Assembly (NCBI RefSeq): GCF_003086295.3
Contig: NC_092040.1
Location: 61,297,559 to 61,361,558, forward strand
DNA length: 64,000 nucleotides
Source: Arachis hypogaea
Taxonomy: Eukaryota > Streptophyta > Magnoliopsida > Fabales > Fabaceae
Direction of reading: 5' to 3'
How positions within the stretch are numbered: the first letter of the stretch is position 1; each line of letters begins with the position of its first letter. The notes beneath the pieces were generated by a model, which was not told the origin of the DNA, searched no databases, and worked only from the letters and a program-made list of their open reading frames with translations. This document shows positions 21,746 to 33,626 of the stretch, piece after piece. The position numbers were made by a program, and so were the translations under genes.

Positions 21746-24700
21746 TTACTCAAGTCTCAGTTTTGAGCATTCTTGCTCAAAATTCCCTTCAAGATAATGC
21801 TTGATTCTCTGTCCATTAACAATGAACTTTTTGTCAGAATCAATATCCTGAAGCTCAACATATCCATATGGTGACACTCCTGTAATCACATACGGACCCC
21901 TCCACCGGGATTTGAGTTTTCCTGGAAACAGTCTGAGCCTAGAGTTGAAGAGCAGAACTTTTTGTCCTGGCTCAAAGACTCTGGTTGACAACTTCTTGTC
22001 ATGCCATTTCTTTGCCTTTTCCTTATAAATTTTTGCATTTTTAAAGGCATTGAATCTGAACTCCTCTAGCTCATTTAGCTGGAGTAATCTTTTTTCACCA
22101 GCTAACTGAGCATCCATGTTTAAGAATCTGGTTGCCCAGTAGGCTTTATGTTCCAGTTCCACGGGTAGATGACAGGCCTTCCCATACACCAGTTGGTATG
22201 GAGAGGTTCCTATAGGAGTCTTGAATGCTGTTCTGTATGCCCACAGAGCATCATCCAAGCTCTTTGCCCAATCCTTTCTTCCGGCTATCACAGTCCGTTC
22301 CAGGATTCTTTTTAGCTCTCTGTTAGAGACCTCAGCCTGCCCATTTGTCTGTGGATGATACGGAGTTGCCACTTTGTGGCTAATTCCATATCTAACCATA
22401 GCAGAGTATAGCTGTCTATTGCAGAAATGGGTGCCCCCGTCACTGATTAGTACTCTGGGAACACCAAACCTGCTGAAGATGTGTTTCTGGAGGAATTTTA
22501 GCACGGTCTTGGTATCATTAGTGGGTGTAGCAATTGCTTCTACCCACTTAGATACATAGTCCACTGCCACCAGAATATAAGTGTTTGAGTATGATGGTGG
22601 GAATGGCCCCATGAAGTCAATGCCCCATACATCAAACAACTCTATCTCTAATATCCCTTGTTGAGGCATGGCATATCCGTGAGGCAAGTTACCAGCTCTT
22701 TGGCAACTGTCACAGTTACGCACAAACTCTCGGGAATCTTTATAGAGAGTAGGCCAGTAGAAGCCACATTGGAGGACTTTAGTGGCTGTTCGCTCACTTC
22801 CAAAATGTCCTCCATATTGTGATCCATGGCAATGCCATAGGATCCTTTGTGCTTCTTCTCTGGGTACACATCTGCGGATCACTCCGTCAGCACATCTCTT
22901 AAAGAGATATGGTTCATCCCAGAGGTAGTACTTGGCATCTGAAAGTAATTTCTTTCTTTGCACGCTGCTGTACTCCTTGGGTATGAACCTCACAGCTTTA
23001 TAATTTGCAATATCTACAAACCATGGAGCTTCCTGAATGGCAAAGAGTTGCTCATCTGGGAAAGTCTCAGAGATCTCAGTAGAAGGGAGGGACGCCCCAG
23101 CTACTGGTTCTATTCGGGACAGATGATCAGCTACTTGGTTCTCTGTCCCTTTTCTGTCTCTTATCTCTATATCAAACTCTTGCAGAAGCAACACCCATCT
23201 TATAAGTCTGGGTTTTGAATCCTGCTTTGTGAGTAAGTATTTAAGAGCAGCATGGTCAGTGTACACAACCACTTTGGATCCCACTAGATAGGATCTAAAC
23301 TTGTCAATGGCATAGACCACTGCAAGTAACTCTTTTTCTGTGGTTGTGTAATTCTTCTGTGCGTCATTTAGAACATGGCTGGCATAATAAATGACGTGCA
23401 GAAGCTTGTTATGCCTCTGTCCCAACACTGCACCAATGGCATGGTCACTGGCATCACACATTAGTTCAAATGGCAATGTCCAATTTGGTGCAGAGATGAC
23501 TGGTGCTGTGACCAGCTTAGCTTTCAGGGTCTCAAATGCCTGCAGACACTGTGTGTCAAACACAAATGGTGTGTCAGCAGCTAGCAGGTTACTCAAAGGT
23601 TTTGCAATTTTCGAAAAATCCTTTATGAACCTTCTGTAGAATCTTGCATGCCCCAGAAAGCTTCTGATTGCCTTAACATTGGCAGGTGGTGGTAATTTTT
23701 CAATTACCTCTACCTTTGCCTTATCCACCTCTATTCCCCTGCTTGAAATTTTGTGCCCAAGGACAATTCCTTCAGTCACCATAAAGTGACATTTCTCCCA
23801 ATTTAAAACCAGGTTAGTCTCTTGGCATCTTTTCAGGACAAGTGCTAGGTGGTTAAGACAGGAGCTGAATGAGTCTCCATACACTGAGAAGTCATCCATG
23901 AAGACTTCCAGGAATTTCTCCACCATATCAGAGAAGATGGACAACATGCATCTCTGAAAGGTTGCAGGAGCATTACACAGACCAAAAGGCATCCTTCTGT
24001 AGGCAAACACGCCAGAAGGGCAAGTAAATGCTGTTTTCTCTTGGTCCTGAGGATCTACTGCAATTTGGTTGTAACTTGAATAGCCATCCAAAAAGTAGTA
24101 ATAATCATGACCAGCTAGTCTTTCTAGCATTTGGTCTATGAATGGTAAAGGAAAATGATCCTTTCTGGTGGCTGTATTGAGCCTTCTATAGTCAATACAC
24201 ATACGCCACCCTGTGACTGTTCTTGTAGGAACCAGTTCATTTTTTTCATTATGAACCACTGTCATGCCTCCCTTTTTGGGGACAACTTGGACAGGGCTCA
24301 CCCAGGGGCTATCAGAAATAGGATAAATAATCCCAGCCTCTAGTAATTTAGTGACCTCTTTCTGCACCACCTCCTTCATGGCTGGATTTAGCCTCCTTTG
24401 TGGTTGGACCACTGGTTTGGCATTATCCTCCAACAGGATCTTGTGCATGCATCTAGCTGGGCTAATGCCCTTGAGATCACTTATGGACCACCCAAGAGCT
24501 GTCTTGTGTGTCCTTAGCACTTGAATCAGTGCTTCCTCTTCCTGTGGATTTAAAGCAGAGCTTATAATCACTGGAAAAGTGTCACCCTCTCCCAGAAATG
24601 CATACTTCAGGGATGGTGGTAGTGGTTTGAGTTCAGGTTTGGGAGGCTTATCCCTCTCCTGAGGAATTTTCGAAAATTCCTTTGTTTCCACTGATTCTTC

Positions 24701-24877
24701 TTGATCAGGTTGAGCATCCTTGAAGATGTCTTCAAGCTCTGATTCTAGGCTTTCAGCCATATTGATCTCTTCTACCAGAGAGTCAATAATGTCAGCGCCC
24801 ATGCAGTCATTTGGTGTGTCTGGATGCTGCATGGCTTTTACAGCATTTAACTTGAACTCATCCTCATTGACTCTCAA
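21746..24877 (-). pseudogene. Pol: reverse transcriptase, RNase H, integrase of nested element
   Basis: 1,043 open codons that continue the gag-protease frame after a TGA at 24911-24913; the first usable in-frame codon is not ATG, so this is an internal part of a polyprotein. [45 protein letters not shown] and the catalytic FMDD. RNase [40 protein letters not shown]. Integrase: HHCC finger ([12 protein letters not shown] ... CDSCQ), then Asp in [11 protein letters not shown], Asp in LISDGGTHF, Glu in [12 protein letters not shown], and a C-terminal GPY/F module ([16 protein letters not shown]). All catalytic residues are present and the region is uninterrupted. Only the upstream stops separate it from a start. 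Confidence 0.93.
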
Positions 24878-24910
24878 GGTTACTTCCCCTTTTTGTACAT
24901 CAATGAGAGT

Positions 24911-25963
24911 TCATCCAGTTGCTAGGAAAGGTCTTCCTAGAATGAGAGTTGCACTCTTGTGCTCCTCTATTTCCAGCACCACAAAGTCAGTTGGAAAGGC
25001 GAATGGCCCAACCTTGACAATCATATCCTCTATTATGCCTGATGGATATTTAATGGAGCCATCAGCAAGTTGGAGGCATATCCGGGTTGGTTTGACTTCT
25101 CCAGTCAACCCAAGCTTTCTGATAGTGGATGCAGGTATTAGATTGATGCTTGCTCCAAGATCACATAGGGCTGTCTTGGTGCAAGCACCCTCTAATGTGC
25201 ATGGTATCATAAAGCTTCCTGTATCTTGAAGCTTTTCTGGTAAGCTCTTTAATATGACTGCACTGCATTCTTCAGTGAGAAACACTTTTTCAGTTTCTCT
25301 CCAATCCTTCTTATGACTTAAGATTTCTTTCATGAACTTAGCATAAGAAGGTATTTGCTCAAGTGCCTCTGTAAACGGAATCTTTATTTCAAGAGTCCTG
25401 AGATAGTCTGCAAAGCGGGCAAATTGCTTATCCTGTTCCGCTTGGCGGTGTTTTTGAGGATAAGGCATCTTGGCTTTATATTCTTCAACCTTAGATGTTG
25501 CAGGTTTATTCCTTACAGAAGTGGTTGAAGAAGCCTTGTTAGAGGGATTACTGTCAGCACTCTCAGGTGTCTGATCCTCCCTTGGCGTATGAACGCCAGG
25601 ATTGGGTGGAAAATGGGCGTTTAACGCCAACTTTTCCCCCTTTTCTGGCATTTGAACGCCAGAACTGGGCAAGGAATGGGCGTTTAACGCCAGCTTCCCT
25701 TCCCTTTCTGGCGTTTGAACGCCAATAACGTTCCTCTCTAGGCTCTTACTGTCCTCAGAGGGATTTTGAACAGTGGTTTGGTTATCCTCTGTCAATTGTT
25801 CCTTGTTTGGCTTTTTGCTCTTTTGAGCAGTGTTATTCAGTGTCTTCCCACTCCTCAGTTGAACTGCTTGACATTCCTCTGTTATCTGTTTGGATATTTG
25901 CTGTTTTGCTTGATTCAACTGCAGTTCTATGCTCTTGTTAGCAACTTTAGTTTCATGGAACAT
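24911..25963 (-). pseudogene. Gag C-terminal linker and aspartic protease of nested element
   Basis: 350 codons in the same frame as gag and pol. The N-terminal third is Gln/Lys-rich. The middle holds two hairpin-derived repeats (KLALNAH twice, flanked by GVQTPE/GVQMPE). The C-terminal half is the retropepsin: catalytic CDLGASINLIPAS (DLGA in place of the usual DTGA/DSGA) and the closing ILGRPFLATG. It ends in a TGA (24911-24913) after which protease-end sequence ([18 protein letters not shown]) continues in frame. Confidence 0.88.
25583..25725 (-). repeat. Hairpins inside the gag-protease coding linker
   Basis: Five palindromic units (GGCGTATGAACGCC, GGGCGTTTAACGCC twice, GGCATTTGAACGCC, GGCGTTTGAACGCC) in frame within coding sequence. 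They are of the same type as the 21.3-21.6 kb array and the LTR clusters. Confidence 0.88.
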
Positions 25964-26002
25964 CTCTTTAAAGTCTGCTAACTATTCTGTCATCAGGAGC
26001 AA

Positions 26003-26752
26003 TTATTGGTTAAGCTCAATTATCTGTTCTTGAGGATTAGGGTCAGTGACTACTGCCATGACTTCCTCTTTTGGAGAGAACGTATTGCTAGAGTACAAAT
26101 ATTGGTTTCTAGCAACAGTGTCTATAAGCTCTTGAGCTTCTTCAATTGTCTTCCTCATGTGTATAGATCCACCAGCTGAGTGGTCTAAAGACATCTGAGC
26201 TTTTTCTGTAAGCCCGTAGTAGAAGATGTCTAACTGTACCCACTCTGAAAATATTTCAGAGGGGCATTTTCTTAGCATACCTCTATACCTCTCCCAGGCA
26301 TTATAAAGGGATTCATTATCCTCTTGTTTAAAGCCTTGGATGTCCAGCCTTAGCTGTGTCATCCTCTTTGGAGGGTAAAAGTGATTCAGGAATTTGTCTG
26401 ATAACTGTTTCCATGTCTTTATGCTTGCTGTAGGTTGGTTATTCAACCACCTTTTAGCTTGATCTTTTACAGCAAATGGAAACAGTAATAGTCTGTAGAC
26501 ATCCTGATCCACCTCTTTATCATGTACTGTGTCAGCAATTTGTAAGAACTGTGCCAGAAACTCAGTAGGCTCTTCCTGTGGAAGACCGAAATACTGGCAA
26601 TTTTGCTGCACTATGATAATGAGTTGAGGATTTAGCTCAAAGCTGCTTGCTTTGATGGGAGGTGCACAGATGCTACTCCCATATGCAGCTGTAATGGGGT
26701 TAGCATATGACCCCAGAGTCCTTCTGGACTGATCAATCCCACTTAGGTCCAT
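26003..26752 (-). pseudogene. Gag of nested Athila-like element
   Basis: 249 codons from an ATG at 26752. It contains the retrotransposon gag domain (EPTEFLAQFLQIADTV, FPFAVKDQAKRWLNNQP, KTWKQLSDKFLNHFYPPKR, ESLYNAWERYRGMLRKCP). It forms the virus-like particle in related elements. The ORF ends with TAA at 26003-26005, and seven codons later in the same frame a TAG follows (25982-25984); beyond them the polyprotein continues. Both stops lie where Gln codons are expected from the surrounding Gln-rich stretch. Confidence 0.9.
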
Positions 26753-27574
26753 AATGGATAAAGGGAAATGATATGGATTGCAAATAGATAAAATATTTTG
26801 TTTTTTTTTTTTTGAATTAAACGAAAAAAAATAAAATAAAATAAAAGGAAATTAAGATAAAAATTCGAAAATCAAAAAGAAAATAAGATCAAAGCAAATT
26901 GAGAACTGAATCAATTAGTTGATCAAATTTCGAATAAAATGGGTTCCTAACACTCACATACACTTGCATTCCATGATCTTCTGTTGCGTCGCTGAGACTA
27001 GGAATTCTTGCAGAGTTTTGTGTGATGATCTAGTGTTTTTTTATTGAAGTCCCCTTTTTCTTCTAAACTTTTCCTATTTATAGGTCCTAAGGATAGACAT
27101 ACTCCTGAATAATCTTGACCACAACCTTAGTTCCTCCTTTTTCTTAGGCCATGACGTTACTTTGACCCTGAAGAATCTTCATGGTGGACATTCCCACGTC
27201 CTATTCTGCCTTGCACTTCAATCCCCACGTTTTCATTGTGTCTTGTATTTAATCATGTGATTTTTATGGTTTTGACTCATTTCTCATCATTAAGACATCG
27301 ACCTTGACTATCATTCTTATTGTAGTCGAAAGTGTTGTTTCCCTATATTCAAAGAACTGATCCGTCGATCTTTCCCAAATTCCAACGAATTGCAGTCGAA
27401 TTACTTTATAAGTCGAAAATCGTACAAAAAATTGCCCTTTAAAACTTTTCTTTTCAAAATGCGAAATGATAAGTTTTATTCAGCTACGTGCCATCACGTG
27501 CCACTTTAAAATTTTAAAATTTTTGAAAAAGACGGTTATGAGAACATGAAACGGTTTGCGTGTTCTTGAAAATT
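26753..27574 (-). promoter_or_regulatory. Leader of nested element with extra TATA-containing segment; PBS missing
   Basis: Untranslated leader between 5' LTR and gag. In transcription sense it contains CCTATAAATAGG (27073-27082), a good TATA box in a GC-balanced context, about 320 bp before the gag ATG. No sequence like TGGCGCCGTTGCCGGGGA is present next to the LTR. The bases that replace it at 27560-27574 (TGTTCTTGAAAATT on the plus strand) do not resemble the other LTR's boundary. The 27.04-27.57 kb part looks foreign to the family. Confidence 0.6.
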
Positions 27575-29087
27575 CGAAATTGCAATCACACTTTTGCAAC
27601 TCCGCACAACTAACCAGCAAGTGCACTGGGTCGTCCAAGTAATACCTTGCGTGAGCAAGGGTCGATCCCACGGAGATTGTCGGCTTGAAGCAAGCTATGG
27701 TTATCTTGTAAATCTTAGTCAGGATATCAGAAATTATCAGGATTGATTGTGAAAAGAAAAAGAACATGAAATGGTTACTTGTTTTGCAGTAATGGAGAAT
27801 AGGTTGAGGTTTTGGAGATGCTCTGTCTTCTGAATCTCTGCTTTCCTACTGTCTTCTTCATCAAACACGCAAGGCTCCTTCCATGGCAAGCTGTATGTAG
27901 GGTTTCACCGTTGTCAATGGCTACCTCCCATCCTCTCAGTGAAAATGTTCCTATGCTCTGTCACAGCATGGCTAATCATCTGTCGGTTCTCGATCAGGCC
28001 GGAATAGAATCCAGTGATTCTTTTGCGTCTGTCACTAACGCCCCGCCTTCAGGAGTTTGAAGCTCGTCACAGTCATTCAATCATTGAATCCTACTCAGAA
28101 TACCACAGACAAGGTTTAGACCTTCCGGATTCTCTTGAATGCCGCCATCAGTTCTAGCTTATACCACGAAGATTCCGGTTAAAGAATCCAAGAGATAACT
28201 ACTTAATCTAAGGTAGAATGGAGGTGGTTGTCAGGCACGCGTTCATAGTTGAGAATGATGATGATTGTCACGGATCATCACATTCATCCGGGTTAAGAAC
28301 AAGTATTATCTTAGAATGGAAGCAAGCATGATTGAATGAGAAACAGTAGTAATTGCATTAATCCATCAAGACACAGCAGAGCTCCTCACCCCCAACCATG
28401 GGGTTTAGAGACTCATGCCGTGGAAGATACACAAAGAAACGTGTAGAGTGTCATGAGGTACAGATACAATGTCAAATGATCCTATTAATAGTAAACTAGT
28501 AGCCTAGGGTGTACAAAGATGAGTAAATGACTTAAAAATCCACTTCCGGGCCCACTTGGCGTGTGCTTGGGTTGAGCAATGAAGCATTTTCGTGTAGAGA
28601 CCTTTTCTGGAGTTAAACGCCAGCTTTCATGCCAGTTTGGGCGTTTAACTCCAAGTTTCATGCCAGTTCCAGCGTTAAACGCTGGAAATATTGAGGCCGA
28701 ATTGCCACGCCGGTTTGGGCCATCAAATCTTGGGCAAAGTATGGACTATCATATATTGCTGGAAAGCCCAGGATGTCTACTTTCCAAGGCCGTTGAGAGC
28801 GCGCCAATTGGGCTTCTGTAGCTCCAGAAAATCCACTTCGAGTGCAGGGAGGTCAGAATCCAACAGCATCTGCAGTCCTTTTCAGTCTCTGAATCAGATT
28901 TTTGCTCAGAACCCTCAATTTCAGCCAGAAAATACCTGAAATCACAGAAAAACACACAAACTCATAGTAAAGTCCAGAAAAGTGAATTTTAGCCAAAAAC
29001 TAATAAAAATATACTAAAAACTAACTAAATCATACTAAAAACATACTAAAAACAATGCCAAAAAGCGTACAAATTATCCGCTCATCA
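27575..29087 (-). repeat. 5' LTR of nested element (outer 7 bp lost)
   Basis: Co-linear with 17307-18819 (1,513 bp each, no indels). The terminal TGGTGCA that should lie at 27568-27574 is replaced by unrelated bases. Confidence 0.92.
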
Positions 29088-29092
29088 CTTAT
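29088..29092. repeat. Target-site duplication CTTAT (right)
   Basis: Second copy of the 5-bp duplication made by the nested element; the outer LTR resumes at once (GTAAATCAATAG). Confidence 0.92.
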
Positions 29093-31569
29093 GTAAATCA
29101 ATAGTGGAAATTTCAGATAGGCGTATGGAGATGTTGTGCTCCTCTTGAATCTCTACTTTCTTATTACATTCATCCAATCCTTCTTACTCCTTTCCATGGC
29201 AAGTTGTATGTAGGGCATCACCGTTGTCAATGGCTACATCCCATCCTCTCAGTGAAAACGTTCCTATGCTCTGTCACAGCACGGCTAATCATCTGTCGGT
29301 TCTCAATCAGGTTGGAATAGAATCCATTGATTCTTTTGCGTTTGTCATCACGCCCAGCCTTCAGGAGTTTGAAGCTCGTCACAGTCATTCAATCCCAGAA
29401 TCCTACTCGGAATACCACAGACACGGTTTAGACTTTCTGGATCCTCATGAATGCCGCCATCTATCTAGCTTATACCACGAAGATTCTGTTGAGGAATCTA
29501 AGAGATATGCGCCCGGCCAAGAGTAGAACGGAAGTGGTTGTCAGTCACGCGCGTTCATAGGTGAGAATGATGATGAGTGTCACGGATCATCACATTCATC
29601 AAAGTTAAGTGCAACGTATATCTTGGAATAAGAATAAAAGAGAATTGAATAGAAAGTCATAGTAATTGTATTGAAACTTGAGGTACAGCAGAGCTCCACA
29701 CCCTTAATCTATGGTGTGCAGAAACTCCACCGTTGAAAATACATAAGTGAAAGGGTTAGGTATGGCCGAATGGCCAGTCCCCATGATCTGAGAACTAATC
29801 ATCCCAAGATGTCTAATACACTAGTAAAAAGTCCTATTTATAATAAACTAGCTACTAGGGTTTACATGAGTAAGTAATTGATGCATAAATCCACTTTTGG
29901 GGCCCACTTGGTGTATGTTTGGGCTGAGCTTGATCTATCCACGAGCTGAGGCTTTTCTTGGAGTTGAACTCCAAGTTATAACGTGTTTTGGGCGTTCAAC
30001 TCCGGATCATGACGTATTTCTGGCGTTTAACTCCAGACAGCAGCATGTACTTGGCGTTCAACGCCAAGTTACGTCGTCAATTCCCGAATAAAGTATGGAC
30101 TATTATATATTGATGGAAATCTCTGGATGTCTACTTTCCAACGCCGTTGAGAGCGCGCCATTTGGAATTCTGTAGCTCCGGAAAATCCATTTCGAGTGCA
30201 GGGAGGTCAGATTCCAACAGCATCAGCAGTCCTTTTGTCAGCCTTTTTCAGAGTTTTGCTCAAGTCCCTCAATTTCAGCCAGAATTTACCTGAAATCACA
30301 GAAAAACACACAAACTCATAGTAAAGTCCAGAAATGTGAATTTAACATAAAAACTAATGAAAACATCCCTAAAAGTAGCTTGAACTTACTAAAAACTACC
30401 TAAAAATAATGCCAAAAAGTGTATAAATTATCCGCTCATTACAACACCAAACTTAAATTGTTGCTTGTCCCCAAGCAACTGAAAATCAAATAGAATAAAA
30501 AGAAGAGAATATACTATAAATTCCAGAATATCAATGAATATTAATTATAATTAGATGAGCGGGACTTGTAGCTTTTTGCTTCTGAACAGTTTTGGCATCT
30601 CACTTTTTCCTTTGAAGTTCAGAGTGATTGGCGTCTCTGGGAACTTAGAATTTTGGATAGTGTTATTGACTTTCCTAGTTAAGCATGTTGATTCTTGAAC
30701 ACAGCTACTTATGAGTCTTGGCCGTGGCCCTAAGCACTTTGTTTTCCAGTATTACCACCGGATACATAAATGCCACAGACACATAACTGGGTGAACCTTT
30801 TCAGATTGTGACTCAGCTTTGCTAGAGTCCCCAGTTAGTGGTGTCCAGAGCTCTTAAGCACACTCTTTTGCTTTGGATCCTTTTTACCCTTGCCTTTTGG
30901 TTTTAAGGGCTATTGGCTTTTTCTGCTTGCTTTTTCTCTTTTTTTTTTCAAAATATTTTTTTTCGTCAATTATTTTATTTATTTATTTATTTATTTTTTG
31001 CCATTCACTGCTTTTTCTTGCTTCAAGAATCAAATTCATGATTTTTCAGATTGTCAATAACATTTCTCCTTGTTCATCATTCTTTCGAGAGCTAACAATT
31101 TTAACATTCATAAACAACAAGATAAAAAATATGCACTGTTCAAGCATTCATTCAGAAAACAAAAAGTATTGTCACCACATCAATATAATTAAATTAAATT
31201 CAAGGATAAATTCGAAATTCATGTACTTCTTGTTCTTTTGAATTAAAACATTTTTCATTTAAGAGAGGTGAAGGATTAATGGATTTTATTCATAGCTTTA
31301 AGACATAGTTACTACATCCTAATGATCATAAAGTAGAGACACAAAACATAGATAGACATGAAGGATAAAAACCGAAAAAACAGGGAAAATAAGAACAAGG
31401 AATGAGTCCACCTGAGTGAGGGTGGCGCCTTCTTGAAGATCCAATGGTGTTTTTTGAGCTTTTTTATGTCTCTTCCTTGCTTCTGTTGCATGATCCCTAG
31501 TGATTTTGGTGTTCCTATCCTTAGTTGCTTCCAATAATTATGTGGAGGAACATGTATCCCCTGAGGTAT

Positions 31570-31622
31570 CTCAGGGATCTCTTAATTTGCAGTCAAATGT
31601 TCTACCACTGAGCTATAAACCC
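31570..31622 (-). pseudogene. 5' part of tRNA-Cys (GCA) embedded in retroelement
   Basis: On the minus strand from 31622 the sequence starts GGGTTTATAGCTCAGTGGTA and continues through GAACATTTGACTGCAAATTA. That is a recognisable acceptor 5' strand, D-arm (AGCTCAGTGGTAGA, internal promoter A box) and anticodon arm with anticodon GCA of plant tRNA-Cys, with a few transitions. After the variable region (AGAGATCCC) it passes into retroelement sequence, so the T-arm, B box and 3' acceptor strand are absent. It cannot be a working tRNA. Confidence 0.8.
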
Positions 31623-33600
31623 TTTAGATGAGTCTTTCCATCTCCCATGACTCAGAGGTGGAAGCTTTTGTCTTTTTCCTTGTTCCTGCTCATATAGGGA
31701 AGAAGAGAACAAGAAAAGAAAGAGGAATCCTCTATGTCATAGTATAGAGATTCTTTTATGTTAGTAGAAGAAGAAAGGGAAGAAGAGTGAAGAAGAATGG
31801 GTAAGGATAGAGGTGGTGATTTGAGATGAAGAGAAGTGAAGAGAAGTGTTAGTAAATAAATAAATAAATAGAAGAAGAGGAGAGATAGAAAATTTTCGAA
31901 AATAATTTTGAAAAAGTGGTTAGTGATTTTTGAAAATTAAAGGAAGAAATAAAATCAAAATTAAAATTTGAAACAATTAGTTAATTAAAAAGAATTTTGA
32001 AAAAGAGGTGAGATATTTTCGAAAATTGAAGAGGGAAAAGTAGTTAGGTGGTTTTGAAAAAGATAAGAAACAAACAAAAGGTTAGTTGGTTGATTGAAAA
32101 AGATTTGAAGTTTTTAATTTTAAAAAGATAAGAAGATAGGAAGATAGAAAAGATATTTTAAAATCAAATTTTGAAAAAGATAAAATTTTGAAAAAGATAT
32201 GATAAAAAAGATAAGATAAAAAGATATGATTAAAAAGATAAAAAAGATATTTTGAAAAAGATTTGATTTTAAAATTAAAATTAATTACTTGACTAACAAG
32301 AAACTAAAAGATAAAATTCTAGAATTTAAAGATTGAACCTTTCTTAACAAGAAAGTAACAAACTTCAAATTTTTGAATCAATCACATTACTTGTTAGCTA
32401 ATTTTCGAAAATATGATGTAAAAGATAAGAAAAAGATTTTGAAAAATATTTTAAAAAAATTTCGAAAATTAATAAGAAAAAAGGAAAAGATTTAATTTTT
32501 GAAAAAGTTTTGAAAGGATAAGATTTTTTTAAAATTGAAAATTTGACTTGACTTGTAAGAAACAACTAATTTTTAAAATTTTTGACTAAGTCAACTCAAA
32601 TTTTCGAAAATTAGGAGATAAAAAAGGAAAAGATATTTTTTTGATTTTTGAAATTTTTTATGATGAGAGAGAAAAACACAAAAATGACCCAAAACATGAA
32701 AATTTTGGATCAAAACATAAGATGCATGCAAGAACACTATGAATGTCAAGATGAACACCAATAACACTTTGAAGATCATGATGAACATCAAGAACATAAT
32801 TTTGAAAAATTTTTGATGCAAAGAAAACATGCAAGACACCAAACTTAGAAATCTTTAATGTTTAGACTCTATGAATGCAAGAATGCATATGAAAAACACC
32901 ATACAACACAAAACAAGAAAATATGAAGATCAAACAAGAAAGTTCATCAAGAACAACTTGAAGATCATGATGAATGCAATGCATGAATGCATGAATTTTT
33001 CGAAAATTTTATGCAAGAAAAAGATAAACATGCAATTGACACCAAACTTATGACTTGACACAAGACTCAAACAAGAAACACAAAATATTTTTTATTTTTA
33101 TGATTTTCTAATTTTTTTGTATTTTATTTGATTTTTTTCGAAAAAACATATAAGAAAAAGAAAATAAGAAATTCAAAATTTTTAATAAGGATTCCAGGAA
33201 TCTTCGCAATGTTAGTCTAAAGCTCCGGTCCAGGAATTAGACATGGCTTAATAGCCAGCCAAGCTTTCAATGAAAGGTCCAGTCCAAAACACTAGACATG
33301 GCCAATGGCCAGCCAAGCTTTAGCATCTGGGTCAGACATACAATAGCTAAGTCATCAAATTAACTTGCCTCTATGCTGATGGTTTGGAAGCCTCAGTCCA
33401 AAAGAATTTAGACATGGCTTTACAGCCAGCCAGGCTTCAATCATTTTTCATGAAACTCTAGAATTCATTCTTAAAAATTTAGAATAATTTTCGAAAATAT
33501 ATGAGAAAAATTTTTGAAAAAATTTTTTGAAAAGAAAATAAAAAAAGAAAAGTACCTAATCTGAGCAACAAGACGAACCGTTAGTTGTCCATACTCTAAC

Positions 33601-33620
33601 AATCCCCGGCAACGGCGCCA
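33601..33620 (-). promoter_or_regulatory. Primer-binding site of outer element (tRNA-Asp type)
   Basis: The minus strand reads TGGCGCCGTTGCCGGGGATT, complementary to the 3' end of tRNA-Asp, 6 bp from the LTR. It confirms minus orientation and intact priming potential of the non-coding element. Confidence 0.9.
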
Positions 33621-33626
33621 AAAACT

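Larger units (their letters stand above)
17300..29087 (-). mobile_element. Nested Athila-like Ty3/gypsy retrotransposon (11.8 kb)
   Basis: Order on the minus strand: 5' LTR (27575-29087), leader, gag, protease, RT-RNase H-integrase, hairpin array, env-position ORF, 3' LTR (17300-18819). Gag to integrase lie in one frame broken by three stops. The extra ORF after integrase, and its sequence, place the element in the Athila group. The LTRs have equal length over the 1,513 bp that can be aligned and differ at about a dozen positions by eye (roughly 0.7 percent), so it is younger than its host LTR element. The LTR/leader junction at the 5' LTR is damaged and no primer-binding site is present. Confidence 0.92.
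17008..30441 (-). repeat. 3' LTR of outer element, split by the nested element
   Basis: Left part 17008-17299 (starts TGGTGGACGAAATTG), right part 29093-30441. The terminal CTCATCA has become CTCATTA. A TATA box (TATAAATAGG on the minus strand) is at about 29834-29843. A palindrome cluster lies upstream of it in transcription sense, at about 29955-30070. Confidence 0.88.
30442..33626 (-). other. Internal region of the outer, non-coding LTR element
   Basis: About 3.2 kb without gag or pol. The 3' part (30442-31300) resembles that of the autonomous element, including TCTTTCGAGAGCTAACAATT near 31081. 31840-33160 is a long A/G-rich, AAAGATAAGA-type low-complexity stretch with (TAAA)n at about 31855 and (TTTA)n at about 30970-30998. 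At about 33225-33440 a roughly 80-bp motif with TAGACATGGCTTTACAGCCA-type words recurs four times. It holds the tRNA-Cys piece and, next to it, a short coding-like stretch (PEIPQGIHVPPHNYW) that is a gag/env-like relic. Confidence 0.75.

Noticed and set aside
16220..30070. A CRISPR-like array, because of regularly spaced palindromes
   Set aside because: Plant nuclear context, spacers are related to one another and to the repeat, no cas genes; the units belong to LTR retrotransposons.
31570..31622. A functional tRNA-Cys gene
   Set aside because: The T-arm, B box and 3' acceptor strand are missing; sequence continues as retroelement.
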